From positions 806,001 to 870,000 of the forward strand of contig NW_026516205.1 of NCBI RefSeq assembly GCF_025602895.1: a stretch of 64,000 bases of DNA, written 5' to 3'. The translations under genes were made by a program, and so were the position numbers. The DNA is from Polychytrium aggregatum (Eukaryota; Chytridiomycota; Chytridiomycetes; Polychytriales). Of this stretch, positions 32,564 to 44,371 are shown in pieces. Below the pieces are notes generated by a model, which ran no database searches, was not told the origin of the DNA, and saw nothing but the letters and a program-made list of their open reading frames with translations. Position 1 is the first letter of the stretch, and each line of letters begins with the position of its first letter.

Positions 32564-35500
32564 TCATTTCAGCTCCAGCTTGCCGATCTTGGAGACCCGT
32601 GCCGCCTCGTTCAGGCTTTGGATGTCCACCAGCAGCGCCGACATTTCTTGGAAGAGAGTCCTGGAAGAGCAAAGAGATGAGCGCCAACGCCAGAGCCCCG
32701 TCGATCCCCACCCACACCCATCATGCGACTGCCCATAGCCGCCAGCAGACCTACCGAGTTCCAAGCGACCGGTCCTGCCACCACTTGACGAATGCAACCA
32801 TGCTTCTTTCGAGATTCCGGAGGTGCTTGGGCACCACATAGCCGCCGTCACTTTTCCATTCTTGCGGGATTGCCCTACAGATCTGTTTGGCACATGCAGC
32901 GTCAGTCTGTGGACGAGAACGAGAACGAGCACGCCAGGTACCAGAGTCGCTGCACCGTGCTCATCGGCAAGGAGCCAAAAGGAAAGCAGTGGCTCCGAGG
33001 ACGCCCAGACCGCCCTTACCCGGGCATATTTGTCCAGATCATCCAGCAGTGGCTCGGGGCTGTCCAAGACACTAAGCAGCATCTGGTCCAAGATGCTTTC
33101 GAAGCACCAGCGCTGTGCCGTTGGGGTGTGCACAAGGTCTTTCCATGCCAGCAGGTTGGGCAAGAGCTGTGGGAGGACACGAAATCGTAAGCCCACGGCC
33201 ACATCGGTTGCGTCCGTTTGCGGATATCGCCGCATCAGCCACAAGCAAGAGCGCATCGTTCATAACTTGCCTTGAAAACCGTCCAGAACCAGCGGTTGCG
33301 ATAGGGCGCCTGGTCGACAGGAAGAGGCAGCACCTTTCGAAAGTTGTCTGGGCTTTGTTGTAGAAGCACCAGGATGGTGTCGTCGACGTGCTCGACCAAC
33401 TTGCCGACCAGCCCCTGGATTGAAACGCAAAGACACAGCGCCCGACATGTGAGCTTCCAAACCTGATGCCCAGTGGCTGCAACATGAAGCTGCGCCATTG
33501 GGGCCTGGAAATGATGGTACGCAAGCGCTTACCTTGAACGCCGCCGAGTCCCGAGGGATGTGTCGCGCAACAGACTCGAAGACTTCGATCAGCATCCGGG
33601 TTTCCGTTGTGGAGAATGGGTTATACAGCTTGACTCGGGAGAGCAGGCGCGGAACGACAACTTTGCCGACAAGTTTTGAGACGATCTCCGCGTCCGACTC
33701 TTGGGTTGACCCATCGGCTGGCCGCACGTACTCCGTAACGGCTTGGAACCATGGCATCTGCTCAAACGACCTTGCCGGTTGCTGGCAGCACATGAAACAG
33801 TGTCGTTGGTTGGCTGGCCATCCATTTGCCCAACGCCGTCGTGACCCTCTGGCGGCAAGAAGCTCGGAGGCTTCCAAGTGCGATACAGCACAATACGATG
33901 ATTCGGTGCCGGGACGGCCTTACCTGCAGCGGATTCCATCCGACCATTTCACACCGTATCAGCAGCTCCAAGACGCCTGGCAGGCAGAGCCCGCCGTAAC
34001 TCTGCTCATACGCCTTTGAATGCAACTCCCGCCACTTTGCAAACTTTTGGAGGACCTTGGGAATCGACCCAAGGCTGTCGCGGGCGTCGGCAAGAAGGTC
34101 CTTTGCAGAGCTCTGGATGATATCTGACGAAGGAGTTGAGAGACCGTTACTTTCTCCGAATACACTCCACTTGGAGGCTCATGCTCTCCCTTTGCAAGGC
34201 GAACATCCTTACCTAGCTTGGGACGCTCAATATCGGTCGATTCGTCATCAGAGGACAGTCCCTCGTGATCGTCGGGGAGTCCGCTCGCTTTCCGACTCGC
34301 GCAGTGACGCTTGCGCTTCTCTGCTCGAGCAACACGTCGAGCGTTTTGGAGAGTAGCATTCTTCTGCATAATATCCCTTCCCAACTCGTCGACCCCGGTC
34401 TCGACTGCAGCCAGATATCAAAGCATCAGCGGAGGTAAGCGTTGCCGACGGAGGAGCATCGATCGACAGTGAAGATAACTCATGGGAAGCGAGTGGTTGG
34501 CCCTATTGATCACCATCGATTCCTCCAGCTCTGCTACGACGAGCGCTCACCAGGCTGAATGGTGAATGCGGCCAGGTCATCTTTGAGCAGGCCCGCACGC
34601 TCATCGATACGATCTTGCTTGGAGTCGCCCATCGCCTCGACCGCGCGATTTTCCAGGGCTTCGAGTTCTGGGAGCTGGCATGAAACAAGGGTGCGGTATA
34701 TGTGAGCCCGCAAGAGCCGCTTGTGCTCCCAAGTCTGGGTACTCAATCTAGGAAGCACAAGCACGGCATGCGCCGATATAAATGCGGGATGTTGACGTCG
34801 CTCACTACCTTGGCGTCGATCAAATCAGCCATGTCCTGAGAGTATATACTGAACTCCTGGAAGTAGTTGTACTGCGCCGAGGCTCCTTTGATTTCATCTT
34901 CGATCCTGTGGGACTCTGTCACAGACTTATCCATCTCGGTCTTGGAGTTGCCAAGCCAGGCTTGGTTTTGAGAATGGCCATCCTTCATCGCTGTCAGAGT
35001 TGCAGACAGACGCTGGATGACATCGTCGACAGAGGGTATGGGCAGCACCGACGGCACTGTGGCAGAAACGACACGATCTCAGTCGGCCGTGATTCCAACG
35101 CGATCGAAACAGAGTCCCGACAGGACCGAGTACTCTAGCCGAGTTCCCAATCATGTTCTGATTTCTGCAAGCACCGCTTACTCTGCTGCTTTTGAGCTGT
35201 GTGGCTGGGCCAGGCCTTTGCTGTTGAGACGTCGGGCAAGTCGATTCCGCTTTTCTTGAGTTGCTCTCTCTCCCAGTCCATAGCCTCTTCGTCCTCGATC
35301 TGATCGCTGTGATATGTCGCGACGCACAGGAAAAGCGAAATCAGATCAGCGGGCTGTATCTGAGATCCGCCCATCAAAGCCCAGAGGGGCGAGATTGTAG
35401 GTCTGCATTCGAGTTTGCAGATCACGACAGCCATGACCAGGTGCCTCGAAATCCAGTGACTACTCTGACGACTTACGTTGTTAGCGTCGACTCTGACATT

Positions 35501-36404
35501 TCTCTTCTTTTCCGGTCCTGCAACGTTTTGGCGGCTGTATTTCCAAACATGATCTGGGCCCCTTGGTGGTCCTCAAAGGCCTCGTTGTCGCTCTCACATT
35601 GCTCCTCAGTCACCAGTCTCGATTCCTGCTTCGCCGATCCGACGTCGGGCTTGGGTCGAGTCGCAACCTTCAGCGAAACATAGTCATCCTCTCTCTGGCT
35701 GCCGCCGGCCTCTGCGCTTGGCTCTGCCTCTGGGTCACCTCGGCCGTGGCGCCGCTTCTGCCGTTCAAGCTTGGCCGCCTTGATGGCATCTTCGTCCGGA
35801 ATCGAGTCGGCAAGGGCAGACTCATCGAGGCCAGCTTCTCCAGGTATGACGATGTCCATGGAATCCTCAGGCAGATCGAGCGGGCGACGGGATTGCGCTA
35901 GTTTCAGCTCGGCGATATCGTGAGCCGAGTAGGACCGCGACGGAGCTGGCTCTGAACTGGCGCTGCTCTCCTCATCCAGATAGACTTTGCTGACAGGGAA
36001 CTTGCGCGGCTTGGAACCTTTGCTGGATATTTTTTGACTCTTGAAGGCGCTGAGGTTGGACTATTGGCATCGGTCGGGCGTGCGAGCAGGATGATGAGTC
36101 TGTGGCATTGCGAGGAAAGCGGGGGCCATTTCTGCTCTACTTGTCATGCACCTGCTGGACAAGACGGATGGATACAAACGTGGCTGTGTGATGCCAGCCA
36201 CCGAGATCCACCCACCTCTTCATCCTGGCCGATGTCGTCGTCGAAGCTGAGCTTCGATGCCTTCTTTGGCTGTTTCTGGTCGGCGCTGGAGGACTTGCTC
36301 GGCCGCACAACAGAGGGCTGTTCTTGCTCGCCCTCCAACGGATCATCGGGGTCGTCGGTCTTCTTTCGTATCGCCCTCGCTTTCGGCTTGCGGAAGGCTG
36401 ACAT
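32564..36404 (-). CDS. PAXBP1: PAXBP1/GCFC-type splicing-associated protein
   Basis: GC-rich-sequence-DNA-binding-factor-like proteins (PAXBP1, GCFC2) act in the nucleus with the spliceosome disassembly machinery and in transcription. The start at 36404 reads MSAFRKPKARAIRKKTDDPD, a basic N-terminus typical of the family. Further exons show LDLPEDSMDIVIPGEAGLDE and ESALADSIPDEDAIKAAKLE at 35910-35750, DEEAMDWEREQLKKSGIDLP near 35270 (compare the family WEQEQIRKG segment), and a coiled-coil at 35057-34600 with QYNYFQEFSIYSQDMADLID and LEALENRAVEAMG. The GCFC helical domain fills 34400-32564, with WCFESILDQMLLSVLD-like and PQLLPNLLAW segments. The protein ends in SLNEAARVSKIGKLELK at 32564. About ten introns, not all limits resolved. 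A more upstream ATG (36419) adds five residues only. It is divergent from HEI10, with 169 bases between starts. Confidence 0.8.
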
Positions 36405-36573
36405 GGCGGATACGGACACAGCTTCGTGCGCTGATCGCCCTCCAGAGTCTGCCGTGCCGATCGCAAAATGCCGATCGCAAAATGCCGGGCTGTCCAGGAT
36501 GTGTCACGTGCCTTCCAGGACAAACCCGTGGGACGAACCCGACCCAGCACCAGAGAGGTTCGCAGCCGAAGCG
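36405..36573. promoter_or_regulatory. Shared divergent intergenic region, PAXBP1 / HEI10
   Basis: Only 169 bases separate the two divergent start codons, so the core promoters and 5' leaders of both genes must overlap here unless a start lies further out. It contains a direct repeat gatcgcaaaatgcc at 36460-36486. No TATA-like element is evident. Confidence 0.55.
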
Positions 36574-38492
36574 ATGGATCTCAAATGCAACGTGGTCAAG
36601 TGTCGCCGTGTGATCGCAGCAGGCAGCCAGGCATACGTTACGACGTGCAGCCGTGAGTGTGTGAGGCGACTGAATGAGCCGCGGCTGCCGGTCGCTCCCG
36701 GCCACAGCAGCAGGGAAACGCTCGTTGATACATGTGTGTCGGGACGAAAATGCAGATGTCTTTTGCAAAGAGTGCGCCATCAAATCGTTCCAAAGCAGCC
36801 GTATATGGTGAGCTATTCCACAGAAATTGCCTTACTTCGATTTGGGTGTGGGAAAGGCTGTTGCGACAGGAGAGCTATGAGCGCTCGCTTGGCTGTGTGT
36901 CGTTCGCAATGACTCATCGCGTGTGTCGGAGGAATCCATTGTTGGCGAGATCCGTCACAAATGAGGCTGCAGGCAAAGCAAAAGCATAGTATATGCCTGT
37001 GGCATGAGCGCAGCTGCACCAAAGCTACGATATAATACAACGATATTACTCGCAGCCCTCGCTGTCGGAGCGTCCCCGGCCATAAGCGATGTTGGCACAT
37101 GGTTCCCCAATCCCCAAACTTACTTATCCGGCATCTCCTTCCTCACACTCGGCGACGTAGCCCAGCTTGCGAAACGTTCTTGAACAAAAGGTACAGCATC
37201 GATATTTGCATAGAGGGGGGGGCAAGAGTGAGGAGGTGGTGTGGATGAGCAGGAACTCATGCATTGCTCTGTATTCGAGGGACGACATTGCGTTGTGCGA
37301 ATCAAATCTTTCGGAAGAGTATAAATCGGTATGCGTCGATGCGAATGTGCTTTGATGGACGTCGATCCAGCACCGGGACAGTGCCAGCACAGCGCCGTAT
37401 GTCCAACGAGCTGGTGCTGCCAAAGCATATTATTGGGATGGCTGTGTGTCTCTGGCCATATCAATTGTGTTGTTGATGTTTGGGCTTGTTATTTATTGGG
37501 TTCGATGCTATTGCACAGACAGTTCTGGCGGGCCAGAGGCCAGACACAATCATGGAGGTTGCTGGCCGAGCACTTAGTTTCTGGTGCTATCAGGTCGACC
37601 AGGAGATGAAGTTACAGGAGACGGTACTGCTTGTGCAGTCCTTGCTGCGAACAGTTGGACACCGTGTCGAGCGCCAGAACCATGACTGAGTGATCACCTT
37701 GCTCTCTGTTCGAACAGATTCACAAAAGCTTCAAGGACAAGTGCCAGCGTCTGGAGCAAGACATGGGCACTCTCGTGTACAATGCTAATCAAGAGATTCA
37801 AGGTATCGGCATGAGCACGCCACGGAGCATGTCGCTGAGCTTCCCAGAGTCAGCAGACATGATTGACTGACCCATCGTTGCTGCAACGCAGGCATGGTTG
37901 CGAAGTTGGAAGGTGAGCTGCGTCATCGCACAGTTCCGCATCGGGGCGGATGCTTTGGGCCCGTGGACTCGGCTACCCATTGTATCGCTGGCAGGCTGAT
38001 ATGCGCAAACCATCGCACGCAGGTCTGGAGCGAGAGCTACACTCGGAGCGGCGCAAATCACATGGACTCTGCGAGCAGGTCGGAGAGAAGCACAGGCAAT
38101 TCCAGCGACTCCAGGTCGGCATTGCATAGAGTGTGCATATTGGAGCGACAGCAATGCGACAGCGATGCGTCGGCAATGCGTCGGCGAGGTCATGGATGCT
38201 GATTCTCGATGAGTGTAAGTAGATTGCGTTCGACAAGCTCAAGACCAAGGCACACAGCGCAAGCCTCACGGCTGTCGAGGCCGACGTGGCACCCGCAGAT
38301 TTCGGCTGCCGGCGGTCGTTCAGCTTTCCTCCCTCGCCGATGCCACTGCCCAGTGCAAGGCCAGCAGACCCGCTTGCAGGCATCGGCATCAAGCCCGGAA
38401 GCTACCGCGACATGCTTGCCCGACCCAGCCGCATCTACGACGAGACCGGGAGCCAAAGCAGTGCACGATTCACACCGGAGCGGTTGTTCTAG
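36574..38492 (+). CDS. HEI10: HEI10/CCNB1IP1-type RING E3 ligase (meiotic crossover factor family)
   Basis: SUMO/ubiquitin E3 family marking crossover sites in meiosis in plants, animals and some fungi. The first three exons are 36574-36652, 36756-36807 and from 37056. They assemble the RING: MDLKCNVVKCRRVIAAGSQA, TTCSHVFCKECAIKSF and ICPRCRS, giving C-C-C-H-C-C-C-C ligands in family order. A later exon ending at 37328 reads RDDIALCESNLSEEYKS, then from 37519 TVLAGQRPDTIMEVAGRALS and FWCYQVDQEMKLQ, both matching the conserved segment after the RING. A coiled-coil exon follows (IHKSFKDKCQRLEQDMGTLV), then ADMRKPSHAGLERELHSERR and a Ser/Pro tail SFSFPPSPMPLPSARPADPL with GSYRDMLARPS, stop at 38492. 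Exon limits between 37070 and 37290, and near 37640, are not resolved. Start chosen at the exact MDLKCN motif. Confidence 0.82.
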
Positions 38493-39989
38493 CAGCTCGA
38501 GCAAGACCCGCGACGGAGATGTTATTCTATGCGCATCCAACCAAGAAGCGACAAACCGTGCGCATCGAAGGGGCATAGCCGACGACATGATGGTGTGATT
38601 AGGTGGATGGCGGAATTGCAGATTGAACAAGGACGCGATGAACTCGCAGGGCTGCTCGCACGAGCGCTCGCATGATCGCTGCTCGGGTTGTGGCAAGCGA
38701 CAGCTCGGACATGAGCCAGTACAATCGGCCACACATGAAATGGCTGAGCGTGCTCATGGCACCGAATATCGCTGCATGCCCCGCGAGACAGGGGGAGCGC
38801 GAGCGCGAGCGCGCACAGGGCGGGTGTGTTGACGAAGCGGGCCCCGGACTGGCTAATGCACAACAAGGACGCGAGACCCCTGTGCGTGGCTTGCTCGATG
38901 CATTTGGCCGGTGTGGGTGGCGGTGGCGGAGTGTGCCCAATCAGCGACGGGCTGCTCATCACCCCGTGCGACTGCTCGACACGTTGTGTGACGCAGCATC
39001 GACGCGTGCCACGCAGGCGCAATTGGCCACGCGCGCACAGACATGCCAGACGCGCTGGTGCTGCGGGGACGCCTTGTTCTGGGACGCGGGGTCTCTGGGC
39101 ACAGGGCGCCCGGGCAACCGGATGGCGTTGTTTGGATGCGGTGGCGCTGCTGGCGCTGTGCCGGGACTGTGCAGCAACAGCGAGTGTGGTCTCTGTGTGT
39201 GCACTGTGTCGTCTCTGTGTGCTCTCTGCTGGCTTATGGGCGACCTTGTGCAAAGTGCCTTGGGAGCAACAGCGACATTGTTTTGCCGGCTTGTGTTTTG
39301 AGTGCTGCTGCTCAGCCATCGGCGACGCCCCCTCGTGGCTTTGCTCTTGCACTCGACAAGCTGGCCATGCAGTCGTGCTCTGTTGTTGCTGCTGCTCCTG
39401 CTGCTGATTCTGTCGCTGTTGATGATGAAGACGATGGCGGTGCGAGTCAACCGGGCGCTGTTCCGGACCCTCCTGCTTCTCGCCACGACCACGTCCACGT
39501 CCAGAAACCCCAAGCCTGCTGCCTCCGCTCCGGCCTTCATCCACCACCATCCCTCGATCTGCCCTCGTCCAGGCCCCGCCCTCGGGCTTGCCATCCACCC
39601 CCCTCTCCCGTCCTTTTGAGGGTGCTCGCCGCTCCCTCCTGTCGGCCTCTCAATTTCCTCCGAGCCTTCGCTCCTGGGCTCATCTTCAGGCTCGCCACAA
39701 CCTTCTGGACACCCTCAGTGCCTCGAACGCCTCGAACGCCTCGAACGCTCAGCTCCAGTTTCTTGGCCCATCGCCCAGCAGCTTCTGGAACGCCATCAAC
39801 CCGGCTAGTTCAGCAGCAAAATCCCGTCGAGCGAGCCCCCATATCTCGCAGTTCACCCCACCCGCTTCGGTTGTAATCCAGCACTGTCCTCTGAGGCGAT
39901 CTCACAGACCTCTCGACCACCACCCGCCTACACTCCCAAAGCCATCCTCTGACTCTATCGGATTATCCTGATCGCAAGTAGGCATCACA
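38493..39989. other. Intergenic/leader, GC-rich, no supportable gene
   Basis: About 1.5 kb before the next start codon. Long open frames occur on several frames at once, including 358 codons on the minus strand (39598-38522), but translations are low-complexity (poly-Q/H/R). The last 400 bases are pyrimidine-rich, with tandem TCGAACGCC units at 39722-39750, as expected for a long leader or promoter. Confidence 0.5.
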
Positions 39990-42191
39990 ATGTCTGACGC
40001 CGACGACCATGCCCAGGCACCCTCGAACTTCAAGCTCGCCTCCCAGCGATTCCTGGCAAAGCTCAAAAAGATGCCCTCGAGCCAGGCAATGTCCCGCTCC
40101 AAAAGCCAAGCGCCTTTCACTTCGACGTCGTCCTCCAACCTCAAGTACCACTCCAGTCAGTCTGGCTCGGTGCAGCCCACGTACTATTGGAACTCGGACC
40201 CACAGCACGCCAACCACGACAAGTTTCCAGAGCCCTCGCCCCCTCCCCATTCGTCGTCCTCTGGGTCGTCGTCGTCCTCGACGCTGGCCTCGACTCTGAC
40301 CTCGCCCAGGATCCACTCGGAGCCACACGAAGCACTCAGTCTGTCGTCCTCCGACACGCGGGCGCCCTCGGGTCCGTCTGGATCCTCGACAACATCGCAC
40401 AATCTGCGCCGCAAGATGTCCAAGGTTGCCCTCATCAGCTCGCTTCGGTCCAACCCCGATCCACCCCCGGCCGAGGCACGCTACGGCGATTCGATCATGC
40501 AGAGCAAGCGCTCCAGCACCAGCAGCATCTCGGATCACTCTAATCTGTCGTCGCCCACAACCAACGGTTCGGGTGGCTCGCCCTCCGAGGGAGGCCCTCC
40601 CAAGTGGAAATCGCTCTTCAAGTCCGTCAGCCGACCCGAGCTCAAGCCCTTTGTGACCAAGAAGCGCTCCATGAACAACCTGTCGCAGGTCAAGTCCTCC
40701 GATTCGCTCAGGGAAAAGTTCCTCGCCGATCAGCAGTCCACAAAGCACGTCCGCTTTCCCAAGGAGAACCGTGAGGGCGGCGGGCTGCTGTTTGCCATTC
40801 GCCCCTCCAACAATGACCTCTCCATGTCCCGTTCGAAATCTCAACCCCAGCTGAAGGAAACCGACCCAATGGAGGCCCAGCTGGCATACAGCCCGGCTGT
40901 GCCCTTGGTGCTGCCGACCCGAACGACGTCGAACTTTGTGCGCTTCCAGTCGGGCCAGAGCTATATGCCGCCGCAGCAGGAACTACCTCCGCTTCCTTCG
41001 ACCCTGCTCGACGGCAAGGCTCCACCTCCGCTTCCCAGCGAGCCGATTCCGTCGCTCCAGTTTATCTCGTCCTCGGAGCAGGCGCGCTTGACCCCCAAAG
41101 CGCAGGTACTATCGCCACCCCAGCAAGTACTCTCGCCACCCAAGCAGGTGCTATCGCCTCCACAGCAAGTGCTGTCGCCTCCCAAGCAGACGCTTCCGCC
41201 TCCTCCCCTTCCTCCCCTGCAAACAGCCTCGCCTCCCCAGCCACTTCGTCCGCTCCCTCACCACCTTCGTCACCAAATGCCCCCTGACGCGGTCGCTGCT
41301 CCTCAGCAGCTCTTCATCCCGGCACCGCAAGCACGAAAGCCCTCGGCCCGTCCGACATCGCTGATGTTCGAGCCTGATCTGACTCCTTCGGGCACGTCGT
41401 CCTCACCCTTGCCGGCATCGCTTTCCTCCGCATACGTGGCTACTGCGCTAGCGGCATCCTCGGTCTCTCCCACTGCTGGTGCCGAAGGCACTGCGCCTAA
41501 TACCCAGTCACTTCGAAAGGTGCGCTCCCGTCGATCCTATATCCTCGCTGCTCGAGACCCCTTTGAGCTGACGCCCGAGCTGATTGCGCGGGCCAGTGCC
41601 AGCTGGGCACCAAAGTGCGGCTACACGAACTGGCCGCTCCTCATCCCGCTGCTCAAGGCCGACGGCCGGACCCCGTTCGAGTCCGAGCTGTACTGGAAGA
41701 TTCTGTTTCGCAAGCTCCCCGTCAATAGCGTCCTGCGTAACCCTGTAACGGTGACATGCCCGCACTGCGCCGAAACCGAGACGCTGGAGCACTTTATCAT
41801 CGAGTGCCCGAACTCGCGCCAGTTCTGGCGCCAAGTCGGCGCGGTGCTCTCCCAGGCAGTGCGCATGGACCTGACCGATCTCGCGCTGCGGGATATTGTC
41901 TTTATGTTCCCAGATCTTCCCTCGAACCCGACCGAGGCCCAGTTCCATGTTCTTACGGTTTGCCACTCGGTGGCGGTATGGTCGCTCTGGAGCGCCCGCG
42001 ACTATGCCGCCAGTGCCTCCAACGATGCCTGGGTGTTCTTCGAGACCCGGCTCAAGGCTCGCATCGCACTCGAACGGGACTCGGGCATAGGGTCGCGAAG
42101 ATTCCTCGAGCGCTGGGGCAGCATCCCAACCTTTTCGCTCGAAAATTGGCCGACGGTCACCAGCCCCCTGGACGAGCGATCAAGTCCATAG
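39990..42191 (+). CDS. Ser/Pro-rich protein with C-terminal zf-RVT-like domain (paralogue A)
   Basis: Single exon, 733 residues. The first 520 residues are disordered and rich in Ser, Pro and Lys, with KLKKMPSSQAMSRSKSQ near the start and five VLSPP(Q/K)Q repeats at about residues 370-396. The C-terminal part is ordered: ELYWKILFRKLPVNSVLRNP, TCPHCAETETLEHFIIECPN (about residues 588-607), FWRQVGAVLSQAV, LRDIVFMFPDLP and HVLTVCHSVAVWSLWSARDY. The C-x2-C-x8-H-x4-C spacing with preceding W/F-rich segment resembles the reverse-transcriptase zinc-binding domain found at the C-terminus of non-LTR retrotransposons. No reverse transcriptase, endonuclease or RNase H motif lies upstream, so this looks like a host gene that took over the domain. 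It is followed 2.2 kb downstream by a clear paralogue. Function unknown; a nucleic-acid or protein adaptor is conceivable. The start is the first ATG of the frame after a stop-rich leader. Confidence 0.8.
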   Translation: MSDADDHAQAPSNFKLASQRFLAKLKKMPSSQAMSRSKSQAPFTSTSSSNLKYHSSQSGSVQPTYYWNSDPQHANHDKFPEPSPPPHSSSSGSSSSSTLASTLTSPRIHSEPHEALSLSSSDTRAPSGPSGSSTTSHNLRRKMSKVALISSLRSNPDPPPAEARYGDSIMQSKRSSTSSISDHSNLSSPTTNGSGGSPSEGGPPKWKSLFKSVSRPELKPFVTKKRSMNNLSQVKSSDSLREKFLADQQSTKHVRFPKENREGGGLLFAIRPSNNDLSMSRSKSQPQLKETDPMEAQLAYSPAVPLVLPTRTTSNFVRFQSGQSYMPPQQELPPLPSTLLDGKAPPPLPSEPIPSLQFISSSEQARLTPKAQVLSPPQQVLSPPKQVLSPPQQVLSPPKQTLPPPPLPPLQTASPPQPLRPLPHHLRHQMPPDAVAAPQQLFIPAPQARKPSARPTSLMFEPDLTPSGTSSSPLPASLSSAYVATALAASSVSPTAGAEGTAPNTQSLRKVRSRRSYILAARDPFELTPELIARASASWAPKCGYTNWPLLIPLLKADGRTPFESELYWKILFRKLPVNSVLRNPVTVTCPHCAETETLEHFIIECPNSRQFWRQVGAVLSQAVRMDLTDLALRDIVFMFPDLPSNPTEAQFHVLTVCHSVAVWSLWSARDYAASASNDAWVFFETRLKARIALERDSGIGSRRFLERWGSIPTFSLENWPTVTSPLDERSSP

Positions 42192-44371
42192 AAGTACTGC
42201 TGTGCCGAAGCGCCGCGGCGCCTGCATTCCTGTTCTGGCGATGCAAGCAACGGCACGATTTCTGCAGGGCCGGACCCATCCTCGTAGCGTCCGCCCGGCC
42301 CCTCTACCACCCCACGTCTCACCCGATTTTTGCCAGCTTATTCCGTTTCTCCCCGTCTCTCCGTATCTCTCTACCCCTCTCTGCCAAGTGAATATTGTCA
42401 CTTTCCTGCCAGTCGGACTCCGTCGCCTGCATCACCCTGTTCTTCAGAATTGCACTTTTTTTTCAACAATTGTCCTTTCTTGTCGCCGCTCTTCTTGTGT
42501 TGCGGCTGTGTCGATCCGGCTGCGGCTGTATGTCGACCGACTGCGACTGTACGTCGACCGACTGTACACATCCGCTCCGACTTTTGCCGGCTCATGGAGC
42601 TGAACCTGGACCATCCTGGCGTGCCAGCATTGCTGCTGTTGCACAGCCAACCCCAGAGCATTGAATAGCACACTGGACCCGCTGAAGCGCATGGCGCCTG
42701 TACATGGGTGCTGTTGGTACATGTGCATGGTGCTGTTGGTACATGCGTGCGGGTGCGCAGGTCTCATCTTTGGGCAGCCGGCAGCCGCGAGGGCAGGGAG
42801 GGAGTTGGCGACTCACATCGCCGATGCAGCAACGACGCGGCAACGATGCAGCAGCGATGGCCCGATCCCCCCTCGATTTGCTCGGTCCCCACAATCTGCC
42901 GTCGACAAGCCGCTCCGGCTTCCCCATGGCAGCGATATGTTTGCCAAGGAGTTTGCGGGCAATCGGGTTTGTCCCTGGCCTCGACGTGGTCGTTTCAGGT
43001 GTGTGATTGACGGGTGATTCTGCTTCGCCGTCCACCACGAATGCCCCACCACCGCCATCACCACCACCACCATGACAGATTGCCCACCACGGCAGCTGCG
43101 TTCGATGGCGACGATAACGGCGGCCCTGGACCCATCGGGTATCGGCGCACCAACGGCAATGTCGCCTGCGTGCCCATGGCCCGGCCCGTCGTGCCGCTGT
43201 CCACGCGGGCGCTGCTGCCCCATTCCGGGTCGCTTGTTTGCTGCCCTTTCTCTTTTGTCGCCACATCCACCCGCCACGGCCGCCACATTATCGGCAGTCC
43301 CGGAGCCACAGCAGATGCCCGTGGGGTTTACCCCCCTGCGAGCGAGGGTATCAACGACATCAACGACATCAACGACATCAACGACATCAACGACATCAAT
43401 GGTATTAATGGCATCAGCGACATCACCCATATCAACTATCACCCATATCAACTATCACCCATCAACGGCATCAACCGCTGTCGTTGCGACTCAGCGCTGC
43501 TCACGACCGCGGCCCCCACCCTGCGCGGCCCACTGTCTGTCAGCAGCCGCCCAAGGCAAGAGCACCGCAGCGAGCACGGCCTTGTCCCAGCCCTGCTTGC
43601 TGTTGCCTGCTGCTCTCTGGTGCTGCCCTGGTGTTGCCTTGGTGCTGCACTGGTGTTGCTTGCTGATGATTGCTGCTGGTTGGTGCTGCTGGCGTGTCTG
43701 TTCCGGCTGCCCCTCCAAGTCGCTCCAGCTCGTCCCCGATCCTGCTTTCTCTTTCCCACTGCTGCATCATCATCCATCCGCCACGCACGCACGCTTGCCC
43801 CACCCATCTCGGCGTATATATCCACCGCCTGCCCCTTTGCCCACACCCCCATCCCTGCTGCTGCTCCATTCCCTCGGACCCTCGCTGGCCATCTGCTCCT
43901 TGGCCACCCGTCCGTTTGTTCGCTGCTTCGTTCGTTGCTTCGTTTGTTCGCTTGTCGCGGCTGCTGTGTCATCTCTTCGTCATTACTGCTGCTGTCATCC
44001 CTCGTCATCGCTGCCGTCGTCATCGATCTGCAACCTTTGATACCGTCGGCCCTTTTTCTTCGATACCGACAGCCCTCTTTCTCGATACCCCCCTCGGCCT
44101 TCTCGGGTCAAATCCCCGCTGTGCAAAATCACTGTTTGTCCCGGCCGTCCCACCATTCCACTTTTCTCTGACCCCCCCTCTCACACGCATCTGGATCTCC
44201 TGCCTGCTCACCTGTTCGCAACCGTTACCCGCTCTTTGCCTCCCTTTTCCTTTGCCTGGGCCCATCCCCTCACCCCCCCCCAACCGCTGCGTCCATCACG
44301 GATTCGGTTCGCTCGATTCAGCCAACCAATTCACTCGCTCCAACCTATCTACCAATCAGTTCCGCTCTTCC
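42192..44371. other. Intergenic/leader between the two paralogues
   Basis: About 2.2 kb with no supportable gene. Two overlapping plus-strand frames stay open for over 300 codons (43014-44171 and 43072-44040) but read as low-complexity. Features are repeated TGTCGACCGACTGCGACTG-like units at 42531-42566, alternating GGTGCTGTTGGTACATG units at 42709-42748, and the nine-base tandem repeat listed separately. The final 500 bases are strongly pyrimidine-rich. Confidence 0.5.
43350..43402. repeat. Nine-base tandem repeat ATCAACGAC
   Basis: Five exact units followed by decayed ones (atcaatggt, attaatggc, atcagcgac), then a second repeat of tatcacccatatcaac at 43427-43458. Both lie in the leader region of paralogue B. 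Confidence 0.9.

Noticed and set aside
36034-36912. 292-codon plus-strand open frame over the PAXBP1/HEI10 divergent region
   Set aside because: Its middle coincides with PAXBP1 coding sequence on the other strand and only the part from 36574 (MDLKCN) is real, as HEI10 exon 1.
38522-39598. 358-codon minus-strand open frame
   Set aside because: Translation is low-complexity (poly-Q, H, R), spans the leader of the zf-RVT gene and coincides with open frames on the other strand.
43350-43402. Possible CRISPR-like array
   Set aside because: Direct tandem repeat of nine bases without spacers; a minisatellite in a eukaryotic genome.
43014-44171. 385-codon plus-strand open frame upstream of paralogue B
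   Set aside because: Pyrimidine-rich DNA read as Leu/Pro/Ser/Cys; a second frame is open over the same stretch; no conserved motif.
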